Assembly (NCBI GenBank): GCA_955652215.1
Contig: CATPAX010000016.1
Location: 1-17,764, forward strand
From: an uncultured Solirubrobacteraceae bacterium
GTDB taxonomy: Bacteria > Actinomycetota > Thermoleophilia > Solirubrobacterales > Solirubrobacteraceae
Direction of reading: 5' to 3'
Length of the DNA stretch: 17,764 nucleotides
Shown here: piece after piece, positions 7,316 through 14,817 of the stretch
Position numbering within the stretch: the stretch's first letter is position 1
Layout of the letters: every line of letters begins with the position of its first letter
Made by a program: the position numbers and the translations under genes
The notes under the pieces: model-generated
What the model saw: only the letters and a program-made list of their open reading frames with translations
The model's database searches: none
What the model was told of the DNA's origin: nothing

Positions 7316-8877
7316 GGGGCGAGCAGGTAGTTGAGTAGCTGCCGGGTTTGCGCGGAGGGGGAGCCCCCCGCTCCGAGCGCCGGCGCCCCCCCGACCGCCG
7401 CTCCGCCGCTGGTAGCCGCGCTGTTCGCGAGGCTTCCGGAAGAGGATGGGGGCGTCGAAGCGCTCTGAGCGGCGGCCGCGGCCGAAGCGCTGAGCTTGCA
7501 GGCATTCGTCTGGGGGCCACGCTCGCCGGGAGGCGCACCCCCCGGATCCGGGACGCAGGCGCCCGGATTGGTGGGGTCTCTCTCGTTGATCCCGGGCTGA
7601 TTGGGCCCTAGCCACGCGTAGCACTGGCGGTAGCTCGAGCCGTACTGTGCGAGGCCGTGCGCGACCGATGCGGGAGTCGCGTACGGCGCGCAACGCGGAT
7701 CGACGAACGCGTCGACCGCGAGCAGGTGTCCGTACTGGCTGTAGGCGTTGATCGCCAGCGGCTGATTGAACGCATACTGGAGGAGCGCCTCGAGCCCGGT
7801 GAAGCCCTGGCCGGTGGGACTGCGGCTGTCGGCCTCGACCGCCCGGTTGCGGCTGTCGAGATCGCGCAGCACGATCGCGAGGTTCTGTGCGAGCTCGGGG
7901 GTCGGCTTGGCGAACTGGTTGAGGGCGGCAACGGTCGGTCGCGCCGCGATCACCGCGCTACGCCCCGTTACCGACGCCTGCCCCAGAGAACGGATCGCGG
8001 GCAGCGCCGAGTGCGAGAAGGGGACCAGGTCGACGAGCAGGCGGTCAAGCTGCGTAGCCGATGCGTGGAGGTTGGTCAGAACCGGCTGGTTGTTGGTTGT
8101 GGCAGCGCCGAGCTTCGCCATCGCCGGGCGAAGCTGCTCGAGGAACCCGGGGAGCTCGGCCAAGGTCGAGCGCAGGTTCGTCTGTTGGGTTGCCGTGGCG
8201 CTGGCCGCTTTGTTCGCTTCGGTTATGAAGCGCTGAACCATCACGCTGTTGTTGGCGAGCGCGCCGATCACGGTGTCGGAGTTGACCGTCAGCTCCTGGA
8301 GCGTCTTTGAGTCGTTCGCCAGCAGGTTCAGGAGGTTGTCGGTCTCGGTCAGTGCCGGCACGGCGCGCCGTAGCGCGGCCTGCAGGTCGCCTGAGCGCCC
8401 GGCGGCCGCGGCGCCGAGCTCGTTGATAATCAGCGTCAGGCGTTCCCGGTAGGGCATCCGCATCACGTTTTGCAGCAGGTCTGCGGGAATCGTCGACTGC
8501 GTCTGGGTAACGTGGATCGTGCTGCCCGCGGTTAGAACCCTCCCGGACTGGCCGGGCTGGCAGTCGATGAAGTACTCGCCGATCAGCGACTGGGGACGCG
8601 ACTGGCAGAAGGCGTCGGAGCGAAATTGTCCGAACCCGCCCTGAGTGACCTGGACGGTGGCCACGGCGTGCAGCGTCCGCTGATCGAGGCTGAGCGATGT
8701 GATCGTCCCGGCGGGCACCCCCGCCACCTTGAAGACGGCGCCCGGAACCAGCCCGAAGGCATTGTCGAACTCGATCCTGTAGGTCCCTGGCGCCGTGCCG
8801 TTGGACGCTCCCGAGGCGATCACCAGAAACGCCAGGACGGCGATCAGGAGCGCGGAAGCCGCGAGCAACCGTTTCAT
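7312..8877 (-). CDS. MCE (MlaD-type) family protein, second gene of mce operon (divergent copy)
   Basis: 521 residues from ATG at 8875-8877, overlapping the previous stop (ATGA); an ATG at 8907 in the same frame would only add residues inside the upstream gene. N-terminus MKRLLAASALLIAVLAFLV is a membrane anchor or signal-like segment. The MCE domain (about 31-109) carries two cysteines (C91 in AFCQSRPQ and C106 in YFIDCQPG) flanking the region where the paralogues have L-x-G-x-x-(F/Y)-V-(D/E). The post-MCE motif is also different: IPADLLQNVMRMPYRERL (130-147) in place of V-x-LDx(I/L). The C-terminal 70 residues are low-complexity Ala/Ser/Gly/Pro. It is the most divergent of the six and may hold a distinct position in the ring. 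Confidence 0.91.
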   Translation of the reverse strand: MKRLLAASALLIAVLAFLVIASGASNGTAPGTYRIEFDNAFGLVPGAVFKVAGVPAGTITSLSLDQRTLHAVATVQVTQGGFGQFRSDAFCQSRPQSLIGEYFIDCQPGQSGRVLTAGSTIHVTQTQSTIPADLLQNVMRMPYRERLTLIINELGAAAAGRSGDLQAALRRAVPALTETDNLLNLLANDSKTLQELTVNSDTVIGALANNSVMVQRFITEANKAASATATQQTNLRSTLAELPGFLEQLRPAMAKLGAATTNNQPVLTNLHASATQLDRLLVDLVPFSHSALPAIRSLGQASVTGRSAVIAARPTVAALNQFAKPTPELAQNLAIVLRDLDSRNRAVEADSRSPTGQGFTGLEALLQYAFNQPLAINAYSQYGHLLAVDAFVDPRCAPYATPASVAHGLAQYGSSYRQCYAWLGPNQPGINERDPTNPGACVPDPGGAPPGERGPQTNACKLSASAAAAAQSASTPPSSSGSLANSAATSGGAAVGGAPALGAGGSPSAQTRQLLNYLLAP

Positions 8878-10274
8878 GGGCCGGTCGGGACCTGACTTGG
8901 ATTGCACGGGTAGCCGGTGTACGGGTAGTAGAGCGCGCCGCGCTCCATCGAGCCGGGGCAGCGATCGCCCTGACCGCTCGTGATGATCGGCTGGCCCGTG
9001 GGCGTCCCGACGCCTTGGAATAGGAACTGGAAGCCCGCCAGGCCCTCCGGCGGCGCCTTGCTGACTCCGTTTTGGAACGAGCCCAGCCCCACCAGCGGCG
9101 CGATTCGGCTGGAGCTCCCGTTGGCGTCGATCGTCCCGGGATGGGTGTAGCCCTCGAACCAGCCTGTCAGGTCAACCGCATACGGCCGAGCTATCGCCAG
9201 CTCGGGCGTCGAGTTGTTCAGCGCGATCGTCGTTTGCGGGAACGCTCCGGGCCGGAGCTTGCCGTTGGCCTGCACCGGGTGAACGGTGACCGCCGCGAGT
9301 GGAACCCCCAGGTTGGTCAGGTCGATCAGGTCGTTGTTTGGTCCCGGCCGGCTGACGATGTTCGCAAGGTCCTGAACGGTCGGAACGGAGTCCCGCGCCA
9401 GCGGCTCGAGCTGGATGAGCAGCTGCCTCAGCTTCGGGGCCACAGGCTTCGAGACGTTCACGAGCGGAGTGAGGTCGTCGAGCGCGGAGCGCAGGTTCTC
9501 GAACGTCGTGTTCGCGAGCCGCATGAATCCGGGCAGGCGCTGGATCGACTGCCCGAGCGCGGTGCGCTCGGAGGCGAGCGCCTGTGTAGTGGTGGCGAGG
9601 TTCGCCACCAACGCACTCAGATCGGTGCTCCGTTTGGCGGCGTCGGTGAGCAAGCCGCCTGATTGCACGATGAACCGCGTGAACTGTGAGGTGTCGCGGT
9701 TGATCTCGGCGAACAGGACGCTCGTCGAGACGACCGCGGGATTCAGGTACTGCCACGCGACCTGGGCCTCGGCGCCGCTGCCCGCGTACTGGGAGGCGGA
9801 CCCCTGGATCACCTCCTGAAGTGCCTGGCGGGTAGGGCCGTTCAGCGTGTTGAACAGCTCGTCGAGGTCGACCGCGCTGGTCGTGTTGTTCGTGTGGATC
9901 ACCCCACCGTCCGGGATGTTCGGAGCGTTCCCCGGGCCGAGGCGCAGATCGACATAACGGCTGGCGATGCCCGACAGCGACACGAGCCTCACCGTCGCCT
10001 CGGTGCCCTGGCGAAGCGGGGCATATCTACCGTCGCTGATGTCGAGCGTGAGCTGGGCGAGACCGCGCGGGGTGATCGCGATGTTCGACACCGTGCCGAC
10101 GCTGTTTCCAGCCACCTCGACCTGATCGCCGGTGACGATCTGGCTGGCGTTCTGGAACAGCGCTTTGACCTGGTAGCCGCCGCCGCCCCCGAGGACGATC
10201 ACAATCACCGCCAGAAACGCGATGAGCACCGCGGCGAGGGCGGCGCTCCGCCCGATCACCCTTGAGCTGCGCAC
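8874..10274 (-). CDS. MCE (MlaD-type) family protein, first gene of mce operon
   Basis: 466 residues from GTG at 10272-10274. A second in-frame GTG (10257-10259) gives a protein starting MIGRSAALAAV, right at the membrane helix (about 9-30), and overlaps the stop of a possible leader ORF as GTGA; either start could be used. An in-frame TAG lies a few codons upstream of the first GTG. The MCE domain spans about 34-112 (QVEVAGNSVGTVSNI, SGIASRYVDLRLG), followed by VDLDELFNTLNGPTRQAL (135-152) and long helices. The C-terminus has two cysteines (DRCPGSMER, TGYPCNPSQ). In known mce operons the first MCE gene follows two yrbE permease genes; here only a promoter and a tRNA gene are upstream. Predicted subunit of an envelope lipid importer or exporter. 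Confidence 0.92.
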   Translation of the reverse strand: MRSSRVIGRSAALAAVLIAFLAVIVIVLGGGGGYQVKALFQNASQIVTGDQVEVAGNSVGTVSNIAITPRGLAQLTLDISDGRYAPLRQGTEATVRLVSLSGIASRYVDLRLGPGNAPNIPDGGVIHTNNTTSAVDLDELFNTLNGPTRQALQEVIQGSASQYAGSGAEAQVAWQYLNPAVVSTSVLFAEINRDTSQFTRFIVQSGGLLTDAAKRSTDLSALVANLATTTQALASERTALGQSIQRLPGFMRLANTTFENLRSALDDLTPLVNVSKPVAPKLRQLLIQLEPLARDSVPTVQDLANIVSRPGPNNDLIDLTNLGVPLAAVTVHPVQANGKLRPGAFPQTTIALNNSTPELAIARPYAVDLTGWFEGYTHPGTIDANGSSSRIAPLVGLGSFQNGVSKAPPEGLAGFQFLFQGVGTPTGQPIITSGQGDRCPGSMERGALYYPYTGYPCNPSQVPTGP

Positions 10275-10291
10275 CGCGGCGACCTACCCAA
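10256..10291 (-). CDS. Possible 11-codon leader ORF upstream of mce operon
   Basis: TTG at 10289-10291 opens an 11-codon frame encoding MGRSPRCAAQG that ends at TGA 10256-10258. It sits 7 nt after the strongest ribosome binding site in the region (AGGAGG, 10299-10304). Its stop overlaps an in-frame GTG of the first mce gene as GTGA, the same coupling used at other junctions of this operon. This is a proposal from position alone: no homology is recognised and a frame this short arises easily by chance. Confidence 0.35.
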   Translation of the reverse strand: MGRSPRCAAQG

Positions 10292-10298
10292 ACGATCT

Positions 10299-10304
10299 CC
10301 TCCT
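10299..10304 (-). promoter_or_regulatory. Strong Shine-Dalgarno sequence upstream of first mce gene
   Basis: AGGAGG on the minus strand. It is 24 nt from the GTG at 10274, too far for direct use, and 39 nt from the GTG at 10259. The correctly spaced start is the TTG at 10289-10291 of the leader ORF. Only a weak GGTAGG-like sequence lies near the GTG at 10274. Confidence 0.5.
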
Positions 10305-10338
10305 GTGGCGCCGCGGCCACGCCGGCGGCTGCTGGGCG

Positions 10339-10368
10339 ACGCTAGCAAGGCGCTCCGCGCAGTGTCAA
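10339..10368 (-). promoter_or_regulatory. Putative sigma70-type promoter of the mce operon
   Basis: Minus strand: a perfect -35 TTGACA (10363-10368), an 18-bp spacer and a -10-like TAGCGT (10339-10344). Transcription would begin near 10332, leaving about 57 nt before the GTG at 10274. It lies between the tRNA gene and the first mce gene, so the operon need not depend on the tRNA promoter. The -10 match is only partial. Confidence 0.5.
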
Positions 10369-10417
10369 TCACGAACCCGGCCCCCAGCGACCACGCTCAC
10401 GCCGCCTGGCGGGGCAG

Positions 10418-10502
10418 TACCCGGGGCGGGACTCGAACCCGCAATGCCCTTTCGAGCAGCGCTTTTTAAGAGCGCCGACTTTGCCAGTTTGTCTACCCGG
10501 GC
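10418..10502 (-). tRNA. tRNA-Leu (anticodon UAA)
   Basis: An 85-nt cloverleaf can be folded by hand. The acceptor stem is GCCCGGG with CCCGGGT (six Watson-Crick pairs plus a G-U at the end) and discriminator A. The D arm is GAC/GTC with a GG-containing loop. The anticodon stem GCGCT/AGCGC encloses CTTAAAA, placing TAA at positions 34-36. The long variable arm TGCTC-GAAA-GGGCA is typical of class II tRNAs, and the T arm is GCGGG-TTCGAGT-CCCGC. Anticodon and long variable arm both indicate leucine, reading UUA and UUG. The 3' CCA is not encoded. A TAACAT -10-like element just upstream (10512-10517) may be its promoter. Confidence 0.93.
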
Positions 10503-10511
10503 GCGCGGCGG

Positions 10512-10517
10512 ATGTTA
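10512..10517 (-). promoter_or_regulatory. Possible -10 element of the tRNA-Leu gene
   Basis: TAACAT on the minus strand ends 9 nt before the mature 5' end of the tRNA. A -35 would fall at the 3' end of the alanine dehydrogenase gene, where no clear TTGACA is visible, so support is limited to the -10 match and its position. Confidence 0.3.
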
Positions 10518-10533
10518 GGGCCCCAGTGGGCGG

Positions 10534-11670
10534 TCAGGACGCCTCGGCGCCGACGCCAGCCAGAGCCTCGTCGACGTCGGCATGGGGCACTCCCACCCCA
10601 TCGGCGACTGGCGCATAGGTGACCTGCCCGCCGGCAACGTTGACGCCCATCTTCAGCCCCGGGTTCTCGCTGACCGCTCGAGCGACGCCGGCGTTCGCGA
10701 GGTCCAGCACGTAGGGCATCGTGGCGTTGGTCAGCGCGTACGTCGAGGTGATCGGAACCGCCCCGGGCATGTTCGTAACGCAGTAGTGAGTGATCCCATC
10801 GACTTCATAGGTGGGATCTGAATGCGTCGTCGGCCGGGAGGTCTCAAAGCACCCGCCCTGGTCGATCGAGACGTCGACGAGCACCGACTGTTGCTTCATC
10901 ACGCCGAGCTGCCGGCGGGTGATGACTCGGGGGGCGCGTGCCCCATGTACGAGCACCGCCCCGATCACGAGGTCCATGTCTGGCAGGCGCTGCTCGATTT
11001 CGAGCGTTGATGCGAAGCAGGTGTCAGCGCGCCCCCCGAAGATGATGTCGAGCTCGCGCAACCGGTCGAGGCTTCGGTCGTAGACGTAGACGGTCGCCTC
11101 CATGCCGATCGCGATGAATGCGGCGTTCATCCCGACCACGCCGCCGCCGATCACCATCACGTTGGCGGCAGCGACACCCGGGACTCCGCCGAGCAGAACC
11201 CCGCGGCCTCCGAGCGGCTTCTCGAGCATGAACGCTCCGGCCTGCGTAGCGATCTTCCCCGCGACCTCCGACATCGGAGCCAGCAGTGGCAGCCTCCCGC
11301 GCGTGTCCTCAACCGTCTCATACGCGATGCAGATCGCGCCCGATTCCATCAGGCCGCGGGTGAGCTCCGGGTCAGCGGCCAGGTGAAGATAGGTGAACAG
11401 AGTGTGGCGAGCCTCGAGTCGAGAGACTTCGGGCGGCTGGGGCTCCTTGACCTTGACGATCAACGACGCCTCCTCGAACACCGCGTCGGCGTCCGGAACC
11501 ACGGTGGCGCCCTGCGCGGCATAGGCGTCATCGCTGATCGCGGAGCCCACTCCGGCACCGCTCTGCACGAATACGTCGTGTCCTGCGTCGACGAGCTCAC
11601 GCACTCCTGAGGGCGTCAGCGCGACGCGGTACTCATCGGTCTTCACTTCGGTTGGGACCCCGACCCTCAC
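10534..11670 (-). CDS. ald: Alanine dehydrogenase
   Basis: 378 residues, full family length. NAD-dependent oxidative deamination of L-alanine to pyruvate and ammonium, or the reverse, in the cytoplasm. Residues known from bacterial Ald enzymes fall at the same numbers here: R15 (EYRVALTP), K75 (VKVKEPQ) and H96 (YLHLA) for substrate and catalysis, D198 (YVYDRS) for the NAD ribose, D270 (SIDQGG) and N300 (CVTNMPG). The Rossmann loop GGGVVG is at 175-180. The start is GTG at 11668-11670, preceded by GAGAGAGG. It is the third gene of a probable operon, 28 bp after the PucR-type regulator, with an aminotransferase as first gene. Ald would recycle alanine formed by a pyruvate-dependent transaminase. 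A purely catabolic L-alanine role is also possible. Confidence 0.96.
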   Translation of the reverse strand: MRVGVPTEVKTDEYRVALTPSGVRELVDAGHDVFVQSGAGVGSAISDDAYAAQGATVVPDADAVFEEASLIVKVKEPQPPEVSRLEARHTLFTYLHLAADPELTRGLMESGAICIAYETVEDTRGRLPLLAPMSEVAGKIATQAGAFMLEKPLGGRGVLLGGVPGVAAANVMVIGGGVVGMNAAFIAIGMEATVYVYDRSLDRLRELDIIFGGRADTCFASTLEIEQRLPDMDLVIGAVLVHGARAPRVITRRQLGVMKQQSVLVDVSIDQGGCFETSRPTTHSDPTYEVDGITHYCVTNMPGAVPITSTYALTNATMPYVLDLANAGVARAVSENPGLKMGVNVAGGQVTYAPVADGVGVPHADVDEALAGVGAEAS

Positions 11671-11698
11671 GCTTGCTACCTCTCTCTCAAGTAGTTCT

Positions 11699-13327
11699 CT
11701 ATGGCACCAGCTCCCGGCCGCGCAACGCGAGCCAGAACTCGATCCGGTCGCGCGCGGTCGAAAGGTTGCGGCCTGTCAGCTCCTCAACCCGCCGGATCCG
11801 GTAGCGGAGGGTATGCCGATGGCAGTACAGCCGCTTCGCCGCCCGCTCCCACTGACCATTCTCCTCAATGAAAGCCTCGAGTGAGCGCATCAGCTCACCG
11901 CGATAGTGACCCTCGCTGGCCTCGATCGGGCCCAGGATCGAGTCGCAGTAAAGCCGGAGCGCCTCGTCGTCCTGAAGGGAGAGCAGCAGCTGGAACGATC
12001 CCAGGTCGCGGTAGGTCGCGACCCGCGAGCCCGTGAGCTCGGACGGCGCGCCATCTTCGCCGGTCCCGTCGCCAGTCATCGCGAGAGATTCGAGCGCGCA
12101 CCGGGCCTCGTGAAAGCTCCGCTTGGCTTCACCACTGGCCACGGCTCGCCCCACCCCCACGCGCACACTTGTTTCGAGCGCAGAGCTCGTGCATGTCGCT
12201 ACCAGCTGGGCGAGCGAGAACAGCTCCTCGTCCTCGATCCCCGGGACCAGCGCGCAAGCGAGGCTGCCGGTGCTCGCCACCAGCGCAGGTGTGCCCTCGT
12301 CGCGCAGCGCTCCCCCGATTGCGCCCTCGAGCGGAGCCGAGGAGCCGCGGCCGTTGGGCGGCCCCTGGATCACGATCGCCGCGACGCGGTTGACCAGACC
12401 GAACGGCGATAGCCTGCGGGCCAGCTCGGGGCCGGCGAGCTCTCCCCGGACCAGCGCGTCGAGCAGGTCGCCCGCCAGGCGCCGCTCGGTGTCGCCGGCA
12501 ACGCGAGAGCGCAACAGCTCGAGCGCGACGAGCGTCACCGCCTGATGAAGCGTGAGCCTGTCGAAATCCGACAGCGCACCGGAGTCCTTGATCGCGACCA
12601 GCCACGCCTGTGGCGCGCGAACCGCCGCGCCCGACCCATTCTGCGGAGCGCCGCCCGGTGCGACTGGCAGCGCGAGGCTCTGGTTTCCCTCCGGCGCCGA
12701 GGGCACGAAAGCGCGGGCTTCTCGCCTGCGGGCCCGCTCGCGGACATCGGCCTGCAGACTGCGCAGCGCCTCTGCGTCGAGCGCCCGGCGAAAGGCCCGC
12801 TGCAGCATCGGCTCACCGCGAGAGTCGAACACGATCACGGTTGCGCCGATCAGGGTCGCCAGCGCGCCTGCCAGCGCCTCGAGCCCGCGCTCCGAGAGCA
12901 CGATTCGCTCGAGCCGCTCCTGGGCCGCGAGCGCGCGTCTCAGCACCGCGTACTGCTCGTTCACAAGCTGGCTGAACGCGCCCTCGGTGATCGCGATGAA
13001 AGGGAGCTCGTAGGGAACTTCGAACACGGGAAACTCGCGGTCCCCGGCAACCTCGAGGATCGCGGGCGGCACGGTTTCGTGAGTGAAGCCCGTGCCGAAT
13101 CCCATTCCGGCCAGCTGATGATCGGCGAGTCGCGTGACGAACTCCCGCTGGCTCTCCTCCCTGGCGAGCTGCAGTCCTGTGGTCAGCAGCAGCTCGCCCC
13201 CCGAAAGCCATGGCGTCGGATCCTCCAGCTCGGAGATGTGAACCCACCGCACGGGCAGGTCGAGACCACCATCCCCGGCCAGCAGCTGGAGATCGAGGTC
13301 CCTGAGCAGGTCCCGTAGGGTCAGCAA
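11699..13327 (-). CDS. PucR/CdaR-type transcriptional regulator
   Basis: About 542 residues. The N-terminal PucR domain begins at once (LTLRDLLRDLDLQLLAG, then VRWVHISELEDPTPWLSGGELLLTTG, residues about 26-51). A middle region of the GGDEF-like, non-catalytic type follows, and the C-terminal helix-turn-helix (about 478-542) holds the family signature around ENGQWERAAKRLYCHRHTLRYRI and RVEELTGR. Such regulators control purine, amino-acid and amine catabolism, usually from neighbouring promoters. The start is taken as TTG at 13325-13327, 7 bp after the aminotransferase stop; the frame is open to an ATG at 13423, but that extension lies within the aminotransferase and has no family resemblance. 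It lies between the aminotransferase and alanine dehydrogenase genes and probably regulates them in response to an amine or amino-acid substrate. The TTG start has only a weak AGG upstream. Confidence 0.92.
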   Translation of the reverse strand: MLTLRDLLRDLDLQLLAGDGGLDLPVRWVHISELEDPTPWLSGGELLLTTGLQLAREESQREFVTRLADHQLAGMGFGTGFTHETVPPAILEVAGDREFPVFEVPYELPFIAITEGAFSQLVNEQYAVLRRALAAQERLERIVLSERGLEALAGALATLIGATVIVFDSRGEPMLQRAFRRALDAEALRSLQADVRERARRREARAFVPSAPEGNQSLALPVAPGGAPQNGSGAAVRAPQAWLVAIKDSGALSDFDRLTLHQAVTLVALELLRSRVAGDTERRLAGDLLDALVRGELAGPELARRLSPFGLVNRVAAIVIQGPPNGRGSSAPLEGAIGGALRDEGTPALVASTGSLACALVPGIEDEELFSLAQLVATCTSSALETSVRVGVGRAVASGEAKRSFHEARCALESLAMTGDGTGEDGAPSELTGSRVATYRDLGSFQLLLSLQDDEALRLYCDSILGPIEASEGHYRGELMRSLEAFIEENGQWERAAKRLYCHRHTLRYRIRRVEELTGRNLSTARDRIEFWLALRGRELVP

Positions 13328-13334
13328 GGCAGGC

Positions 13335-14723
13335 CTAGCTGTGAACGTGCATACGTTCCCCGGCCTCCTCGAGGACCGGGCGCAGAATCGACATGATCTC
13401 CTCGAACTGCTCGGGGCCGGCAATCAGCGGTGGGGACAGCTGGATCACCGGATCGCCGCGGTCATCCGCGCGGCAGATCAGTCCTCTGCGGTAGAGCTCG
13501 GCGGACAGGAAGCCGCGAAGCAGCGTCTCGGACTCCTCATCGCTGAACGATGCCCTGGTCTCCTTATCCCTGACCAGCTCAATGGCATAGAAGTAGCCCG
13601 CGCCGCGAACATCCCCGACGATCGGCAGCTGCTTGAGCGAATCGAGTGTGGAGCGCAGGAGCTTCTCGTTGGAGCGCACGTTCTCGAGCACGCCCTCGTT
13701 CTCAAACGCGTCGAGGTTCGCCAGCGCGACCGCGGCGCAGATCGGGTGCCCGCCGAACGTGAAGCCGTGGGTGAAGCTCGTGGTCCCGGTCAGGAACGGC
13801 TCGGCAACGCGGTCGGAGGCGATCACCGCGCCCATCGGCGCGTACGCGCTGGTGAGGCCCTTGGCGGTCGTGATCATGTCGGGCACGTAGTCGTAGCGCT
13901 GGGAGCCGAACCACTCGCCGAGACGACCCCAGGCGCAGATCACCTCGTCGGAGATGAACAGCACGTCGTACTCGTCGCAGATCTCGCGGACTCGCTGGAA
14001 ATAGCCCTCGGGAGGGACGAAGCATCCTCCCGCGTTCTGTACCGGCTCCAGGATCACTGCCGCGACGGTGTCGGGGCCCTCGAACTCGATCCGCTCGGCG
14101 ATCGCCTCGGCGAGCTGGCTCAGGTCGTAGTCGGCAGGCAGGTGATACGTGTTGGTGTTCTGGACGTGACAGCCACCCGCGAGCAGCGGCTCGAACGGCT
14201 GGCGCAGCTCGGTGACGCCCGTCGCGGTGAGGGCGCCGAAGCTGGTCCCGTGATAGGCGATCTCGCGCGCGATCAGCTTGTATTTGTTCGGCTTGCCCGT
14301 CAGCTTGTGGTACTGGCGCGACAGCTTCAGAGCGCTCTCGACCGCTTCGCTACCACCGCTGGTGAAGAAGACCCGGTTCAGGTCGCCCGGGGCGAGCGAG
14401 GCAACTCGTGCGGCGAGCTCGATCGCCGGTGGGTGGGCGTAGGACCAGTTGATGAAGAACCCCAGATCCTTGGCCTGATCAGCGCCCGCTTGGGCGATGT
14501 CGGCGCGGCCGTGGCCGATGTTCACGCAGAACAGTGACGAGAGAGCGTCGAGGTAGCGCTTGCCGTGCTCGTCGTAGACGTAGCAGCCGTCGCCGCGAAC
14601 GATGATCGGGATGTCATGATCAGCATAAGCCGATAGACGGGTGAAATGCATCCACAGATGCCGGCGCGCCAGATCCTGGAGCGTGCCCTTCTCTGACCCG
14701 ATAGCTGTGTCCGTGCTGGCCAT
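13335..14723 (-). CDS. Class III PLP-dependent aminotransferase (probable omega-amino acid:pyruvate transaminase)
   Basis: 462 residues from ATG at 14721-14723, preceded by GGGAGGAG; an upstream GTG/ATG extension (to 14786) falls in the promoter region and is rejected. Family features: SGGSEAVESALKL (122-134) binding PLP phosphate, AYHGTSFGA (156-164), ILEPVQNAGG (224-233), ISDEVICAWGRLG (257-269) with D259 for the pyridine nitrogen, and the Schiff-base lysine K288 in TTAKGL. THGFTFGGHPICAA later in the chain is also typical. The closest named families are beta-alanine/taurine/putrescine:pyruvate transaminases. The pairing with alanine dehydrogenase favours pyruvate as acceptor, but the amino donor cannot be read from sequence. 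First gene of the aminotransferase-pucR-ald operon; the promoter region contains three TTTGTnCAAA elements. Confidence 0.94.
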   Translation of the reverse strand: MASTDTAIGSEKGTLQDLARRHLWMHFTRLSAYADHDIPIIVRGDGCYVYDEHGKRYLDALSSLFCVNIGHGRADIAQAGADQAKDLGFFINWSYAHPPAIELAARVASLAPGDLNRVFFTSGGSEAVESALKLSRQYHKLTGKPNKYKLIAREIAYHGTSFGALTATGVTELRQPFEPLLAGGCHVQNTNTYHLPADYDLSQLAEAIAERIEFEGPDTVAAVILEPVQNAGGCFVPPEGYFQRVREICDEYDVLFISDEVICAWGRLGEWFGSQRYDYVPDMITTAKGLTSAYAPMGAVIASDRVAEPFLTGTTSFTHGFTFGGHPICAAVALANLDAFENEGVLENVRSNEKLLRSTLDSLKQLPIVGDVRGAGYFYAIELVRDKETRASFSDEESETLLRGFLSAELYRRGLICRADDRGDPVIQLSPPLIAGPEQFEEIMSILRPVLEEAGERMHVHS

Positions 14724-14751
14724 TTGCTCCTCCCGGGGCGCTGATTGCCAT

Positions 14752-14761
14752 TTTGTACAAA
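14752..14761. promoter_or_regulatory. TTTGTnCAAA motif copy 1 (perfect palindrome)
   Basis: TTTGTACAAA, a perfect 10-bp palindrome 28 bp upstream of the aminotransferase ATG. It contains TACAAA, which could also overlap a -10 element. First of three related elements in the 97-bp divergent gap. Confidence 0.5.
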
Positions 14762-14785
14762 GTCTTGCCCGGAGCAGCCGCCACA

Positions 14786-14795
14786 ATTGTTCAAA
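14786..14795. promoter_or_regulatory. TTTGTnCAAA motif copy 2 (one mismatch)
   Basis: ATTGTTCAAA, 34 bp from copy 1 measured start to start. The overlapping ACAATTGT (14783-14790) is an additional 8-bp palindrome. Its location between the divergent aminotransferase and HAD-like genes suits a regulator that acts on one or both. Confidence 0.4.
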
Positions 14796-14817
14796 CCGGA
14801 GTGGTCAGCTCGGAGCC

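Noticed and set aside
7316..7693. Upstream extension of the third mce gene
   Set aside because: The added residues are the out-of-frame reading of the second gene's Ala/Ser-rich tail; ATGA at 7312-7315 gives a normal membrane-helix N-terminus.
10403..10417. GC-rich inverted repeat just downstream of the tRNA
   Set aside because: The stem is short with a tiny loop and lacks a U-tract, so no intrinsic terminator is supported.
13328..13423. ATG extension of the PucR-type regulator
   Set aside because: It is Ser/Arg-rich and lies inside the conserved end of the aminotransferase gene; the PucR domain begins right after the TTG at 13327.
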